From: JABDQA01 sp963824415
GTDB lineage: Bacteria; Desulfobacterota; Desulfobulbia; Desulfobulbales; Desulfocapsaceae
Reading direction: 5' to 3'
Assembly: GCA_963824415.1 (NCBI GenBank)
Contig: CAWGPM010000015.1
Location: 124,001 to 188,000 of the forward strand
Length of the DNA: 64,000 nucleotides
The notes under the pieces were generated by a model. The model was not told the DNA's origin and did not search any database. It worked only from the letters and a program-made list of their open reading frames with translations. Shown one piece after another: positions 34,295-42,934 of the stretch; the first letter of the stretch is position 1, and each line of letters starts with the position of its first letter. The position numbers and the translations under genes were made by a program.

Positions 34295-35975
34295 CGGGGT
34301 TGCAGATTTTTTCGATAATGACTTTTGAAATCAAATAGGTGGGAGCCACCCCTTCGACACCCATCGGACCTGAGGCCAGGGTCTGGCCGCTGAGCAGCGG
34401 ATTGTCCGAGGCATAGTAGGCGTAGCGGACCTTCATATTCTTGGGGATGTGCCCCTGAATGATCGCCGCGTTAATGGCCCGCTGATAATGTCCACCTTCC
34501 ATTTCCAGACCGATCGCCTTCCACGGAGAGTTGTGAAACCGGTCCAGCACATCACGGTTCTGCAGCGAGGTTCCAAGAACGGTGACCATCGGCCCGCTGT
34601 AAACCTTTGCCTTGCCATCGAAATCATCAATTGAAAGGTCATTTTCAACAATATAATTATGCGGTGTTCCCTCCATCACATGGGCGGTGGCCAGCATAAT
34701 GTCACCCTTCTCCCCTGGCAGGATTCCAGCCTTGCCCATGATCGAAATCGATTCAATCTGCAGCGACACCGTACCTTCTTTGAGCTTGGTTGGACTGAGA
34801 AACTCGTCCAGGATCTCATACGCCTGGGCGCCAAAAGCATAATCGAGCACGACAATGACTGGTGAACGTTTCGAGAGCAGTTCGAAATCGATGTGCACCC
34901 CGGGGTGTATGCAGTCCGGCGTAAGCTGTGCGGTATCGATAATCTGCACATCAACATTACAGCCGGATTCATCCTGGTGCGTATAAAATCCATAACTTTG
35001 GGCAAATTCGGCTACGTCGATATTTTCTTCTCGAATCAGATGCACCATCTCGTAGAGATCATCGGGAACTGCCTTGCCCAAAGCGAGCAGTGCCCCTTTG
35101 CCGAAGAGGGTATTTTTGATTGAATGCAGATTGGCGCTGATGATATGAATCGGGCGTTCATGCAGCTTCAACTTTACCATAGTGGCGCTGAGCGATTCGG
35201 CCCAGGCGGTTGCATAGCGATGTTGTCCCAGCACTTCCTGCAGAGACGGGGTAAAGTAAATGGTCAACCGTTCGGCCCGGTCCTGATGTTCATCGATTAT
35301 GCGCTGGCCAAGGGCATGGATGATACGGAACAGGCCATTGTTGTAGTTGTGTTGCCGATTCTGTTCCAGGTATTCGTAAGTGGCGCGGGTTTCCTTATAG
35401 GTCCGCCCGACGATGATAGACAGATTCCAGAGGGCCCGGTCGAGATCGGCCCCGTGGGGATCCTCGCCTTTTTCGACCATGGCTGACAACTCCTGCCATT
35501 GCGAAAATGGTTCGCTGTGAGACAGACAGGCATGATTATAGATCTTCTGCGCCTCGATATTCATGAAGGTCAGATGGGTGAGCAGATCATAGATTTCGGT
35601 GGTTCCCCGGGTAACCACGATGCAGATCTCCCTGTCCGAAACCCGGTAGGACAGGCGTCTGCGTTTCAGGGGCAGAATTTCCTCAAACGAGGTATCCTCA
35701 AAATCTTCCTGGGCGGTCAGCACGATTTTGCTGCATTTCTCGATTCCCCTCGGCAAACGATCGACCACATACTCGAGCCCTTTAAGCTCGGCGATGCGGG
35801 GGTCACCCATCGAGCCATAGATCTCGGGGCTGAACTGGAGCAGCGCGTTTTCCAGCTTTGACCCGGTAGTCCCCGAGGGCTGGTAGGAACCACGCAGTAT
35901 CAGCGCATCGGCAAGCGTCTTGAACGTGGCGATGGCGGTTCGGCCGCGCTGCGATTTTGACTGGTCTTCCTTCAT
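34284..35975 (-). CDS. Nucleoside phosphorylase-like protein of unknown function (possibly DUF6909)
   Basis: 563 residues, soluble. The N-terminal half is a helical domain I do not recognise. The C-terminal half looks like the purine nucleoside phosphorylase/AMP nucleosidase fold: SIMGKAGILPGEKGDIMLA resembles the 'G.aGgl..GDi' loop, GLEMEGGHY (E491-M492-E493) resembles the substrate-binding EMEG/EMEA motif, and YYASDNP (D524) the base-contacting Asp loop. The best-known relatives cleave N-glycosidic bonds of nucleosides or AMP. Whether this protein is catalytic is unknown. A GGAGGAA site precedes the ATG, and the 3' end overlaps a sensor kinase gene. I believe the family is listed as DUF6909, but could not check. 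Confidence 0.6.
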   Translation of the reverse strand: MKEDQSKSQRGRTAIATFKTLADALILRGSYQPSGTTGSKLENALLQFSPEIYGSMGDPRIAELKGLEYVVDRLPRGIEKCSKIVLTAQEDFEDTSFEEILPLKRRRLSYRVSDREICIVVTRGTTEIYDLLTHLTFMNIEAQKIYNHACLSHSEPFSQWQELSAMVEKGEDPHGADLDRALWNLSIIVGRTYKETRATYEYLEQNRQHNYNNGLFRIIHALGQRIIDEHQDRAERLTIYFTPSLQEVLGQHRYATAWAESLSATMVKLKLHERPIHIISANLHSIKNTLFGKGALLALGKAVPDDLYEMVHLIREENIDVAEFAQSYGFYTHQDESGCNVDVQIIDTAQLTPDCIHPGVHIDFELLSKRSPVIVVLDYAFGAQAYEILDEFLSPTKLKEGTVSLQIESISIMGKAGILPGEKGDIMLATAHVMEGTPHNYIVENDLSIDDFDGKAKVYSGPMVTVLGTSLQNRDVLDRFHNSPWKAIGLEMEGGHYQRAINAAIIQGHIPKNMKVRYAYYASDNPLLSGQTLASGPMGVEGVAPTYLISKVIIEKICNPDEA

Positions 35976-36043
35976 CGACTTCCTCCACCATTAAAAGCCG
36001 AGTAAGGTCGGCTCAATGATTTGCTCATAGCATTGCACCGCTA

Positions 36044-36062
36044 CAGTTATAGCATATAACTG
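36044..36062. promoter_or_regulatory. Perfect inverted repeat, candidate operator
   Basis: CAGTTATA (36044-36051) and its complement TATAACTG (36055-36062) are separated by three bases. It lies about 70-90 nt upstream of the phosphorylase-like gene in a 243-nt gap and contains TATAAC-type promoter-like sequence. AT-rich arms and the short spacer suit a dimeric regulator rather than a terminator. Confidence 0.4.
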
Positions 36063-36218
36063 CGCTTTTAAACCAGCGGTGTCGGTAGACGATCCCGCCT
36101 CTTATTCGACTACCTCGCAGGCGGGTAAGCGCCTGCTGCAGATCAGCTCTGAGCACACAGGCCGGCAGGCTCAAAGAACAATAAAAGGATAATTATGCGT
36201 GCTGTCGATTGAGAATTT

Positions 36219-37100
36219 TCATCGACGCACCGCCAAGGCCTGCAGCAGGAGCCCACCTACGATAAAAATCAACCCGACAATCGAAGAGACGAGAATCTCT
36301 TCTCCCACCAGGAAATGGATAAGAATCAGGGAGAGAAATGGAGAAACAAAGATCAAATTGGCGATTCTGGCGGTTGAACTGGTCAGTTTCAGAGCCAGCA
36401 GCCAGGTGATGAAAGCAATTCCCATTTCAAAACAGCCGATGTATGCCGCTCCAATAAGTCCCGGCAGTGCAACCGGCCTGAAGCCCTCAAAAACCAGCAG
36501 ATAAATGGTTATGCAGGGCAGCGCGCAGAAAAAGTTCATAAATAAACCGAGCACTGGATCCCGTTTATCACGGGTGTTGACAAGCCAGTATACAGCCCAG
36601 ATAACCGTCGAGCCGAGTGCCAGCATGACTCCAAGCGGGTTATCAAATTCCAGCGCCAGCAGGTTTCCTTTGGTGGAAATAACCAGGACCCCGAAATAAC
36701 TCACGAAAACAGCACAGATTTCGAGCAGACGCAAACGATGGCCCAGAAACGGTACCGAAAGCAGAGACAAGGTGATAGCCCAGGTGTAGTTCAGCGGTTG
36801 GGCCTGCTGGGCGGGCAGCAGTTCGTATGCCTTGAACAAAATGAGATAGTAAATGAACGGGTTGAGCAGGCCAAAGAACAACGAAGTGACCCAGATCCTG
36901 CGATCAGCCTGCCTGAACAGATACAGCTTACTCTGGAATAGCAGGACCAGAAACAGAACGCAGCAGGAGAAACAGGCGCTGTAAAAGAGCAGTTCAACCG
37001 GCGACAGATAACGCAGACTGATCTTGAATGCACTGGCCACAGTTGACCAGAGCAGTACCGAGGTCATTGCATAGAGGTAGGCCCTGCTCTGTTGGTTCAT
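36219..37100 (-). CDS. EamA-family (DMT) transporter
   Basis: 293 residues, ten predicted membrane helices in two repeated EamA units (about 5-140 and 150-290). LNPFIYYLILFKAYELLPAQQA and VISTKGNLLALEFDNPLG (partial) fit the first unit, and VSPFLSLILIHFLVGEEI the second. DMT proteins typically export amino acids or metabolites. The ATG overlaps the stop of the preceding EamA gene by one base, so the pair is coupled. The gap after it, to 35976, holds the inverted repeat at 36044-36062 and no gene. Confidence 0.85.
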   Translation of the reverse strand: MNQQSRAYLYAMTSVLLWSTVASAFKISLRYLSPVELLFYSACFSCCVLFLVLLFQSKLYLFRQADRRIWVTSLFFGLLNPFIYYLILFKAYELLPAQQAQPLNYTWAITLSLLSVPFLGHRLRLLEICAVFVSYFGVLVISTKGNLLALEFDNPLGVMLALGSTVIWAVYWLVNTRDKRDPVLGLFMNFFCALPCITIYLLVFEGFRPVALPGLIGAAYIGCFEMGIAFITWLLALKLTSSTARIANLIFVSPFLSLILIHFLVGEEILVSSIVGLIFIVGGLLLQALAVRR

Positions 37101-37999
37101 CAGCGTGTCCCCAGTTCTGCGCCTCTGTTGCCTGTGATTACAAGCAATATCAACCCGCTGATAATCAGGCCAAGTCCAATCCAGCCCCAGGTTCCCAGGC
37201 GTTCTCCCAGCAGGGCGACACCAAGCAGAGCAGCGGTAAACGGCTCAGCCAGCGAAAGTGTGACTCCCGTTGAAACATTTACGCGCTCCAGACCGCGGCA
37301 GAAGAGATAGTAGGATAACGCGGTGGCAATAATACCGAGGTGTATCACCACCAACAGTCCCCTTCCTGTTGCCACCCAGGAAAGATCGGTATTAAAAAGA
37401 AACGGCAGCAGGGCCAGTGCACCGATGCAGAACACCGCCGCAGCAACGGACTCGGGTCTATGGCCGACCAGCAGCTTTTTCATCAGCAGCGAATAAAAGG
37501 CATAGGAGAACCCCGCGCCTGCAGCGAGCAGCAAGCCAGCGGGCTTGATGTTGAGTTGAGCGGTATACCCAAGAAGAATGATACATCCAAGAATTGCCAG
37601 GGCTGTTGAAATCAGCCATACAGCGGTGGGTGATCTTCTCAGCCAGATCAGTTCGAGCAGTCCCGCAAAAATCGGTGCCGAGCCAATCGCTACCATGGTG
37701 CCGACCGCCACGCCGGTCAGCGCAACTCCCCAGAAGAAAAAAAGTTGATAGCAGGCTACGAGTACCCCGGCAATAAATGTTTTGCCCATATCCAAGCCAA
37801 GCGGCAGCCGCCGTGTTGCAGCAAATGCAACAGTTGCCAGAGCTATACCGCCGATCAGCAACCTCAACGCGCCGATTGACTGCGGACTGCATTGCGGTGG
37901 AGCCAGGGCCTGGGAGGTGCCGGTTGTCCCCCACAACACGGCAGCCAGCAGAACAAACAGGGCTCCTTGAAGTTCCCGGGAACTGGTAGGACTGTGCAT
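37100..37999 (-). CDS. EamA-family (DMT) transporter
   Basis: 299 residues with ten membrane helices. Near the N-terminus LLAAVLWGTTGTSQALAP is the usual EamA opening, GALRLLIGGIALA and the second-half SYYLFCRGLERVNVSTGVTLSLAEP with GVALLGERL are diagnostic for RhaT/YdcZ-like exporters. It begins 28 nt after livF, so it may be transcribed with the importer, and it is directly coupled to the second EamA gene. Substrate unknown; the position beside an amino-acid ABC importer suggests amino acids. Confidence 0.87.
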   Translation of the reverse strand: MHSPTSSRELQGALFVLLAAVLWGTTGTSQALAPPQCSPQSIGALRLLIGGIALATVAFAATRRLPLGLDMGKTFIAGVLVACYQLFFFWGVALTGVAVGTMVAIGSAPIFAGLLELIWLRRSPTAVWLISTALAILGCIILLGYTAQLNIKPAGLLLAAGAGFSYAFYSLLMKKLLVGHRPESVAAAVFCIGALALLPFLFNTDLSWVATGRGLLVVIHLGIIATALSYYLFCRGLERVNVSTGVTLSLAEPFTAALLGVALLGERLGTWGWIGLGLIISGLILLVITGNRGAELGTR

Positions 38000-38027
38000 C
38001 TTCGCTCCTGATTCTGCTTAAGTCTGG

Positions 38028-38729
38028 TTATACACCCAGGTATCTGGCCTTGAGGTCTGCGTTGTCCTGCAGATCTCTGGTCGTTCCAGACCAGACCACC
38101 GCTCCCTTTTCCATAATGTAGTGGGTGCTGGCAATTTGAAACAGCGCCTCCAGGTTTTTGTCAATCACTAAAATGGCCAGACCTTTTTCCTTAAGTATCC
38201 TGAGTCCGCGCCAGATTTCCTTTCTCACCAAGGGCGCCAGCCCCTCGGTGGCCTCATCTAAAATCAGCAGAGCAGGATTTATCATCAGGGCCCGACCGAT
38301 GGCCAGCATCTGCTGCTCTCCTCCGGAAAGCTGATTGCCGAAATGTTTGAGCCGCTCTTTGAGGCGGGGAAAAATAGTCAGGATATCCTCCAGCGTATAC
38401 GGATCGGCAATGTGGCGATGATTCGCCTGGGTTGCGACAATATTTTCATATACACTCAGGTTCGGAAATATCTGCCTGCCTTCAGGAACCAGGCCGATCC
38501 CTTGCCTGGCGATCTCATAACTTGGCAGCCGGTGGATTGGTGCTGAGTTGAATGCAATACGGCCAGCCGCGGTCTTTTTCAAGCCCATGATAGACTTGAC
38601 CGTGGTGGACTTGCCCATGCCGTTGCGACCGAGCAAGGTGACCACTTCGTCACTCTTGACCTGCAGTGAAACCGAAAAAAGCGCCTGGCTGGTTCCGTAG
38701 TAGGTCGATATATTTTCAACGCTGAGCAT
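38028..38729 (-). CDS. livF: Branched-chain amino-acid-type ABC transporter, ATP-binding protein LivF
   Basis: 233 residues with the start chosen at MLSVENISTYYG. A longer frame upstream (to 38801) is unlikely because it would lie wholly within livG and LivF proteins begin here. Walker A GRNGMGKSTT, LIV-specific GIGLVPEGRQIFPNLSV, signature LSGGEQQMLAIGRAL and Walker B LLILDEATEGLAPL are clear. It energises import with LivG. It overlaps the end of livG by 14 nt. Confidence 0.93.
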   Translation of the reverse strand: MLSVENISTYYGTSQALFSVSLQVKSDEVVTLLGRNGMGKSTTVKSIMGLKKTAAGRIAFNSAPIHRLPSYEIARQGIGLVPEGRQIFPNLSVYENIVATQANHRHIADPYTLEDILTIFPRLKERLKHFGNQLSGGEQQMLAIGRALMINPALLILDEATEGLAPLVRKEIWRGLRILKEKGLAILVIDKNLEALFQIASTHYIMEKGAVVWSGTTRDLQDNADLKARYLGV

Positions 38730-39474
38730 AATCTTCGCCAAGATACGCTTTCTGCACCGCTTCGTTCGCCCGTATCTGTTCGACCGTTCCGCTAGCGACA
38801 CAAGTACCGTAAACCACGACGCTTATCCGGTCAGCAAGGGCAAAAACCACATCCATATCATGTTCCACTAGCAGAATGGTCGTTTTGGCTTTCAGTCCGG
38901 AGATCAGTTTGAGCAACTCGACGGTGCCACCGGCACCCTGACCGGCCATCGGTTCGTCGAGCATCAACAGTTCCGGCTCACCAGCCAGGGCCATGCCCAC
39001 TTCCAGCTGCCTTTTTTCACCATGGGAAAGATGCGCAGCCAGATGATCTTTTTTTTCGCTCAAATCCACCCGCTCCAGGGCCTCGGTCATCTTCGCCTTG
39101 ACCACCGGAGTGTACATCGCATTACGCCAGAATCGATAATTATGACCATCCCCAGCGATAATCGCCAGAGCCATATTCTCACCGACCGTCATCTTCTCGA
39201 AAATTGCGGTAATCTGAAAGGAGCGCCCCATGCCCGCTGCCGCACGTCTGGGGGCCTTCCACCGGCTGACATCTGCTGCGTTGAACAGGATTTTGCCTGA
39301 ATCCTGCTTGAGCTCACCGCTGAGCTGATTGATGATCGTGGTCTTACCCGCACCATTGGGTCCGATCAGGGCATGAATGTGACCGCGTTCAACGTTGAAG
39401 GAGAGATCTTTGCAGGCCTGCACAGCGCCGAAAGACTTGCACAGTCGCTCGACTTGAAGGATATAATCACTCAT
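38716..39474 (-). CDS. livG: Branched-chain amino-acid-type ABC transporter, ATP-binding protein LivG
   Basis: 252 residues. Walker A IGPNGAGKTTIINQLSGEL, GRSFQITAIFEKMTVGEN (the LivG block), signature LSHGEKRQLEVGMAL and Walker B LLMLDEPMAGQG with EHDMDVVFALADRI identify LivG. It overlaps livM by 8 nt and livF by 14 nt, so the set is tightly coupled. The signature reads LSHGE rather than LSGGE, which is normal in this subfamily. Confidence 0.94.
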   Translation of the reverse strand: MSDYILQVERLCKSFGAVQACKDLSFNVERGHIHALIGPNGAGKTTIINQLSGELKQDSGKILFNAADVSRWKAPRRAAAGMGRSFQITAIFEKMTVGENMALAIIAGDGHNYRFWRNAMYTPVVKAKMTEALERVDLSEKKDHLAAHLSHGEKRQLEVGMALAGEPELLMLDEPMAGQGAGGTVELLKLISGLKAKTTILLVEHDMDVVFALADRISVVVYGTCVASGTVEQIRANEAVQKAYLGEDYAQR

Positions 39475-40450
39475 CGGATTTCCAGGCCCCTGTCAGCAGT
39501 CCGAAAAGACCCTGCTTGGCAAAAATCACCACGAGAATCAAAATCGGCCCGAAATAAACCATCCAGTGCTCGGTGTACATAGCCAGGGTCTCTTCGAGCA
39601 GCAGGTATACTGTTGCCCCCAGAACCGGTCCAAAAAGCGAACCCAGTCCGCCAAGCAGAACCATGACCAGCAATTCACCTGACAGGGTCCAGTGCAGAAG
39701 CGCAGGGCTTACATATTCTGTCTGGTTGGCCAGCAATGCCCCGGCCAGTCCTGCGCCAGCCCCACCGATCACAAAGCAGACCAGCCTATAACGTTTGCTG
39801 TGGATGCCCAGGGCCTGTATCCTTCGAGGATTGCTTCCACATCCCCGTAAGATGAGGCCAAAGCGTGAGCGAGTCAGGCGATAGGCTAAAATCAGAAAAA
39901 GTGACAGCAGGAAAAAACAGACATAGTAGAAGCTGATGTCATTGCCCAGATCGAGGCCCCCGAGCACACTTCTGTCATAGAGAGAAATGCCGTCATCGCC
40001 GCCGTATTTTTCGAGGCTGACGCTGAAATAGTAGGCCATCTGGGCAAAGGCCAGGGTAATCATGATGAAGTGCATGCCGCTGGTTCTCAGACTCAGCGCG
40101 CCAATCAACAGCGCGGCGCCAGCGGCCGCCAGAACCGCAAGCGGCCAGACGATAAAGCCGTTTTCGCTGCCGCTGATAAATCCCAGCAACGGCTCGGCCT
40201 CAGCCCCGTGGTGAAACATGATTGCCACCACATAGGCCCCTATGCCAACAAAGGCGGCATGCCCGAGGCTGACCAGCCCACCGTAGCCGACCAGCAAATC
40301 GAGACTGGCCGCTGCCAGACCGTAAATAAGCACTCTGCTGAAAAGCGACAACAGATAGGGGTTGCCAATATAATCAGCCAGAAACGGCAGCAGCAGGAAA
40401 AAAAGCGCGCCGGAGGTAACCAGCGTCGAAGTTCTGTTGACAGCCGACAT
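39467..40450 (-). CDS. livM: Branched-chain amino-acid-type ABC transporter permease LivM
   Basis: 327 residues, about nine membrane helices. LAAASLDLLVGYGGLVSLGHAAFVGIGAY (in part) is the LivM opening, and LGIHSKRYRLVCFVIGGAGAGLAGAL holds the cytosolic coupling region. GGLGSLFGPVLGA is typical near the C-terminus. It forms the channel with LivH. It lies 9 nt after livH and overlaps livG. Confidence 0.94.
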   Translation of the reverse strand: MSAVNRTSTLVTSGALFFLLLPFLADYIGNPYLLSLFSRVLIYGLAAASLDLLVGYGGLVSLGHAAFVGIGAYVVAIMFHHGAEAEPLLGFISGSENGFIVWPLAVLAAAGAALLIGALSLRTSGMHFIMITLAFAQMAYYFSVSLEKYGGDDGISLYDRSVLGGLDLGNDISFYYVCFFLLSLFLILAYRLTRSRFGLILRGCGSNPRRIQALGIHSKRYRLVCFVIGGAGAGLAGALLANQTEYVSPALLHWTLSGELLVMVLLGGLGSLFGPVLGATVYLLLEETLAMYTEHWMVYFGPILILVVIFAKQGLFGLLTGAWKSDE

Positions 40451-40459
40451 CGGTACGTT

Positions 40460-41374
40460 TCAGGAACCGGTCGGAAACAGACCGCGGGGCCTCCAGATCA
40501 GCACCGCGGCCATCACGATATAAATCGACATCGAGGCAAGTGAAGCGCCAACCCCATCGGCGTAAGAAGAAGAAAGAAACAACCTCAGTACCAGAGGCAG
40601 AAACGCGCGGCCCAGCGTATCAACCAGGCCGACCAGCAGTGCACCGATCACCGCTCCGCGCACCGAACCGATTCCTCCGATCACGATCACCACGAAGGTC
40701 AGGATCAGGATCGATTCTCCCATCCCCGACTCAACCGCGAAAATAGGGCCGGCCATGACTCCGGCCAGCCCGGCAAGCAGGGTGCCGAGACCAAACACCA
40801 GGGTATAGAGCAGCTTGATATTCACTCCCAGCGCAGCAACCATGTCCCGATTCGAGGCCCCTGCCCTGATCTGCATGCCGAGCCTGGTTTTTGCAAACAA
40901 AAACCAGAGCAGCAGGGCCACCAGCAGCCCAACCATAATAACCGCCAGGCGATAAACCGGATAAATAAGGCCAGGCAGAAGTTCAATATTGCCGCTCAGC
41001 CAAACAGGCACATCCATGAACAACGGCTGCTTGCCCCAGATCATGCGAGTCAGCTCATTGAAAAAGAAGATCAGACCGAAGGTAGCCAGCACCTGGTCCA
41101 GATGATCACGTTTGTACAGGTGTCTCAGAACAGCACTTTCCACCGCCATACCAGCCAGGGCCGAGGCTGTCAGCGCTGCAGCCACACCCAGAAGAAAAGA
41201 GGAGGAGGCAGCAGCCACCGTCGCACCGACATAGGCGCCGATCATATAAAACGATCCGTGGGCAAGGTTGATCACCTGCATAATGCCAAAAACCAGGGTC
41301 AACCCGGCCGACATCAGAAACAGAGTAATCCCCAGTTGCAGGCCGTTGAGAATCTGTTCTACTAGCAGTATCAT
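40460..41374 (-). CDS. livH: Branched-chain amino-acid-type ABC transporter permease LivH
   Basis: 304 residues, about eight membrane helices. NGLQLGITLFLMSAGLTLVFGIMQVINLAHGSFYM (in part) is the hallmark LivH start. GASNRDMVAALGVN is the EAA-type coupling loop and VIVIGGIGSVRGAVIGALLVG the C-terminal block. It follows the binding protein gene after a 52-nt gap that contains the stem-loop at 41404-41423. Confidence 0.94.
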   Translation of the reverse strand: MILLVEQILNGLQLGITLFLMSAGLTLVFGIMQVINLAHGSFYMIGAYVGATVAAASSSFLLGVAAALTASALAGMAVESAVLRHLYKRDHLDQVLATFGLIFFFNELTRMIWGKQPLFMDVPVWLSGNIELLPGLIYPVYRLAVIMVGLLVALLLWFLFAKTRLGMQIRAGASNRDMVAALGVNIKLLYTLVFGLGTLLAGLAGVMAGPIFAVESGMGESILILTFVVIVIGGIGSVRGAVIGALLVGLVDTLGRAFLPLVLRLFLSSSYADGVGASLASMSIYIVMAAVLIWRPRGLFPTGS

Positions 41375-41403
41375 CTGCGGCTCAGCAGCCGGACCCGGTT
41401 GCC

Positions 41404-41423
41404 ATCAGCCGGTTCCGGCTGAT
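41404..41423. other. Stem-loop between livJ and livH
   Basis: Perfect 9-bp arms (ATCAGCCGG and CCGGCTGAT) around TT, three bases past the livJ stop codon. There is no U-tract. Such intercistronic hairpins often protect the binding-protein message so that it is made in excess over the membrane parts; that role is inferred. Confidence 0.55.
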
Positions 41424-41426
41424 CAT

Positions 41427-42593
41427 CTACATCGAGCATTCAGGCGCATAGGCATCGACATGATTCTCGAATACCTTTTTAATCGTGCGATTGGTGTAAG
41501 TGCCGTCGTCGGTTTTTATCACTTCTCTGATATAGAGATCCTGGATGGGATGCTGATTGCTGCCAAAAGAAAAATTTCCCCGGACCGAATCGAACTCAGC
41601 CTTGCGCAGGCTTTCTTTGAAACGATCAAGTTGCGAGATATCTCCATCAACGGCGCTTAACGCACTGCCGATCAATCGGGCGGTATCGTATCCCTGGCTG
41701 GCATAGAGCGTCGGCGTACGACCGTACTTTTCGCGATAGGCCGCAACGAATTGCTTATTGGCCGCATTGTCAAGATCGTGGGTCCACTGGGAGCCGTTCT
41801 TCACCCCGAGCGCCACCGGTCCGACTGCGGCAAGCAAACGTTCGTCAAAAGAAAAGGCCGGACCGTAGAGAGGGATCGTCTCACCGAGACCTGCCTGGGC
41901 ATATTGCTTGATAAAACTCACGCCCATTCCGCCGGGTAGAAAAAAGAATACCGCATCGGGCTTGGCTGCGCGAATCGCTGCAATTTCTGCAGCATAGTCG
42001 GTCTGACCAAGTTTCGTATAAACCTCACCGCTGATGTCTTTTTTATAATAACGCTTGAAGCCGGCCAGATGATCTTTTCCGGCTGGATAATTCGGTGCAA
42101 TCAGATACACGCTTTTGTGCTCCGAATCGTTGACGTACTGGCCGACCACCTCGTCGATATTGTCGTTCTGATAGGAAACGCTGAAATAATTCTCATGGCA
42201 GCCTTTTCCGGCAAGTTGGGACGGTCCCGCATTGGCGCTGAGATACACGACCCCGTCGCGCACCACTTTAGGCACCACGGCAATCGCGACATTGGAAAAA
42301 ACAATGCCGGTCATGATTTTCACGCCTTCCTGCTTGATGTAACGCTCAGCAATCTGCTTGGCCTTCTCGGGCTTTCGGCCGTCATCTTCGACCAGAACCT
42401 CGACTTCTACGCCACCCAGCTTTCCTCCTTCCTGGTCAACGGCCAGCAGAAAACCATCTCGAATGTCTTCGCCAAGATAGGCACCGGTTGTGGACAAGGT
42501 TGTGATCATGCCTATTTTCACCGGTTCAGCCGAAACCGCCTGGGCGGCGGCAACCAGAAACAGTGCCAGGCTCAGTATTGTAATTTTTTTCAT
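41427..42593 (-). CDS. livJ: Branched-chain amino-acid-type ABC transporter, periplasmic binding protein
   Basis: 388 residues from the start MKKITILSLALFLV. A signal peptide ends near AVSA-EP (about residue 22). The mature part opens VKIGMITTLSTTGAYLGEDIRDGF, the peripla_BP_6 pattern, with VFSNVAIAVVPKVV and TLYASQGYDTARLIGSAL later. Ligands of the family include Leu/Ile/Val, aromatic acids, amides and urea; the present sequence does not fix the ligand. The frame is open 57 codons further upstream, but an AGAGGAG site seven bases before this ATG and the signal peptide decide the start. First gene of the livJHMGF set. Confidence 0.93.
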   Translation of the reverse strand: MKKITILSLALFLVAAAQAVSAEPVKIGMITTLSTTGAYLGEDIRDGFLLAVDQEGGKLGGVEVEVLVEDDGRKPEKAKQIAERYIKQEGVKIMTGIVFSNVAIAVVPKVVRDGVVYLSANAGPSQLAGKGCHENYFSVSYQNDNIDEVVGQYVNDSEHKSVYLIAPNYPAGKDHLAGFKRYYKKDISGEVYTKLGQTDYAAEIAAIRAAKPDAVFFFLPGGMGVSFIKQYAQAGLGETIPLYGPAFSFDERLLAAVGPVALGVKNGSQWTHDLDNAANKQFVAAYREKYGRTPTLYASQGYDTARLIGSALSAVDGDISQLDRFKESLRKAEFDSVRGNFSFGSNQHPIQDLYIREVIKTDDGTYTNRTIKKVFENHVDAYAPECSM

Positions 42594-42934
42594 GTGCTCT
42601 CCTCTGTTCATTGATATTGAACCTTTCAATCCGCCTGCGTCGGCAGTCCTCGGATTGGCAACAGTAAATCCTACGAAACGGGTGCAGGAACTTGGATTGA
42701 TCAAGATCTCCGGAATACCTTGGGAATGCTCAACACTAGAAAATGGCGGGATAACTTGCAACAAAAAAGTAATTCCCTAAGAGGTTTACGTCCACCCCTT
42801 GGCTGCGTCTACTTCATTGCTTGAAGCTCTTGCATGAATGCGTATTATTGATTAGTAATGTCACCCTGACCGGTGCTGTATGCGCCTGTCTTGTAAAAAT
42901 GATTTGCGTCAATAACGCCATCAGGACCCAGATA
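42594..42934. other. Intergenic region between divergent livJ and nadA
   Basis: 341 nt with no gene I can support. It must hold the promoters of both genes. A weak TTGCAT-17 nt-TAGTAA match (42830-42858) faces nadA; I found no convincing match for livJ. Open frames running into it from both sides lack start signals. Confidence 0.6.

Noticed and set aside
36194..36211. Five-codon plus-strand frame with a good ribosome-binding site (AAAAGGATAATTATG)
   Set aside because: Nothing on the plus strand follows it that it could regulate; likely chance.
38730..38801. N-terminal extension of livF by 24 basic residues
   Set aside because: It lies inside livG in another frame, LivF proteins start at MLSVENIS, and no family member I know has it.
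42594..42764. 57-codon extension of livJ upstream
   Set aside because: It places the signal peptide internally, whereas an AGAGGAG site sits seven bases before the ATG at 42593.
42821..42934. 38-codon extension of nadA from a TTG
   Set aside because: The extension is hydrophobic, unlike NadA, and the ATG at 42935 has its own ribosome-binding site.
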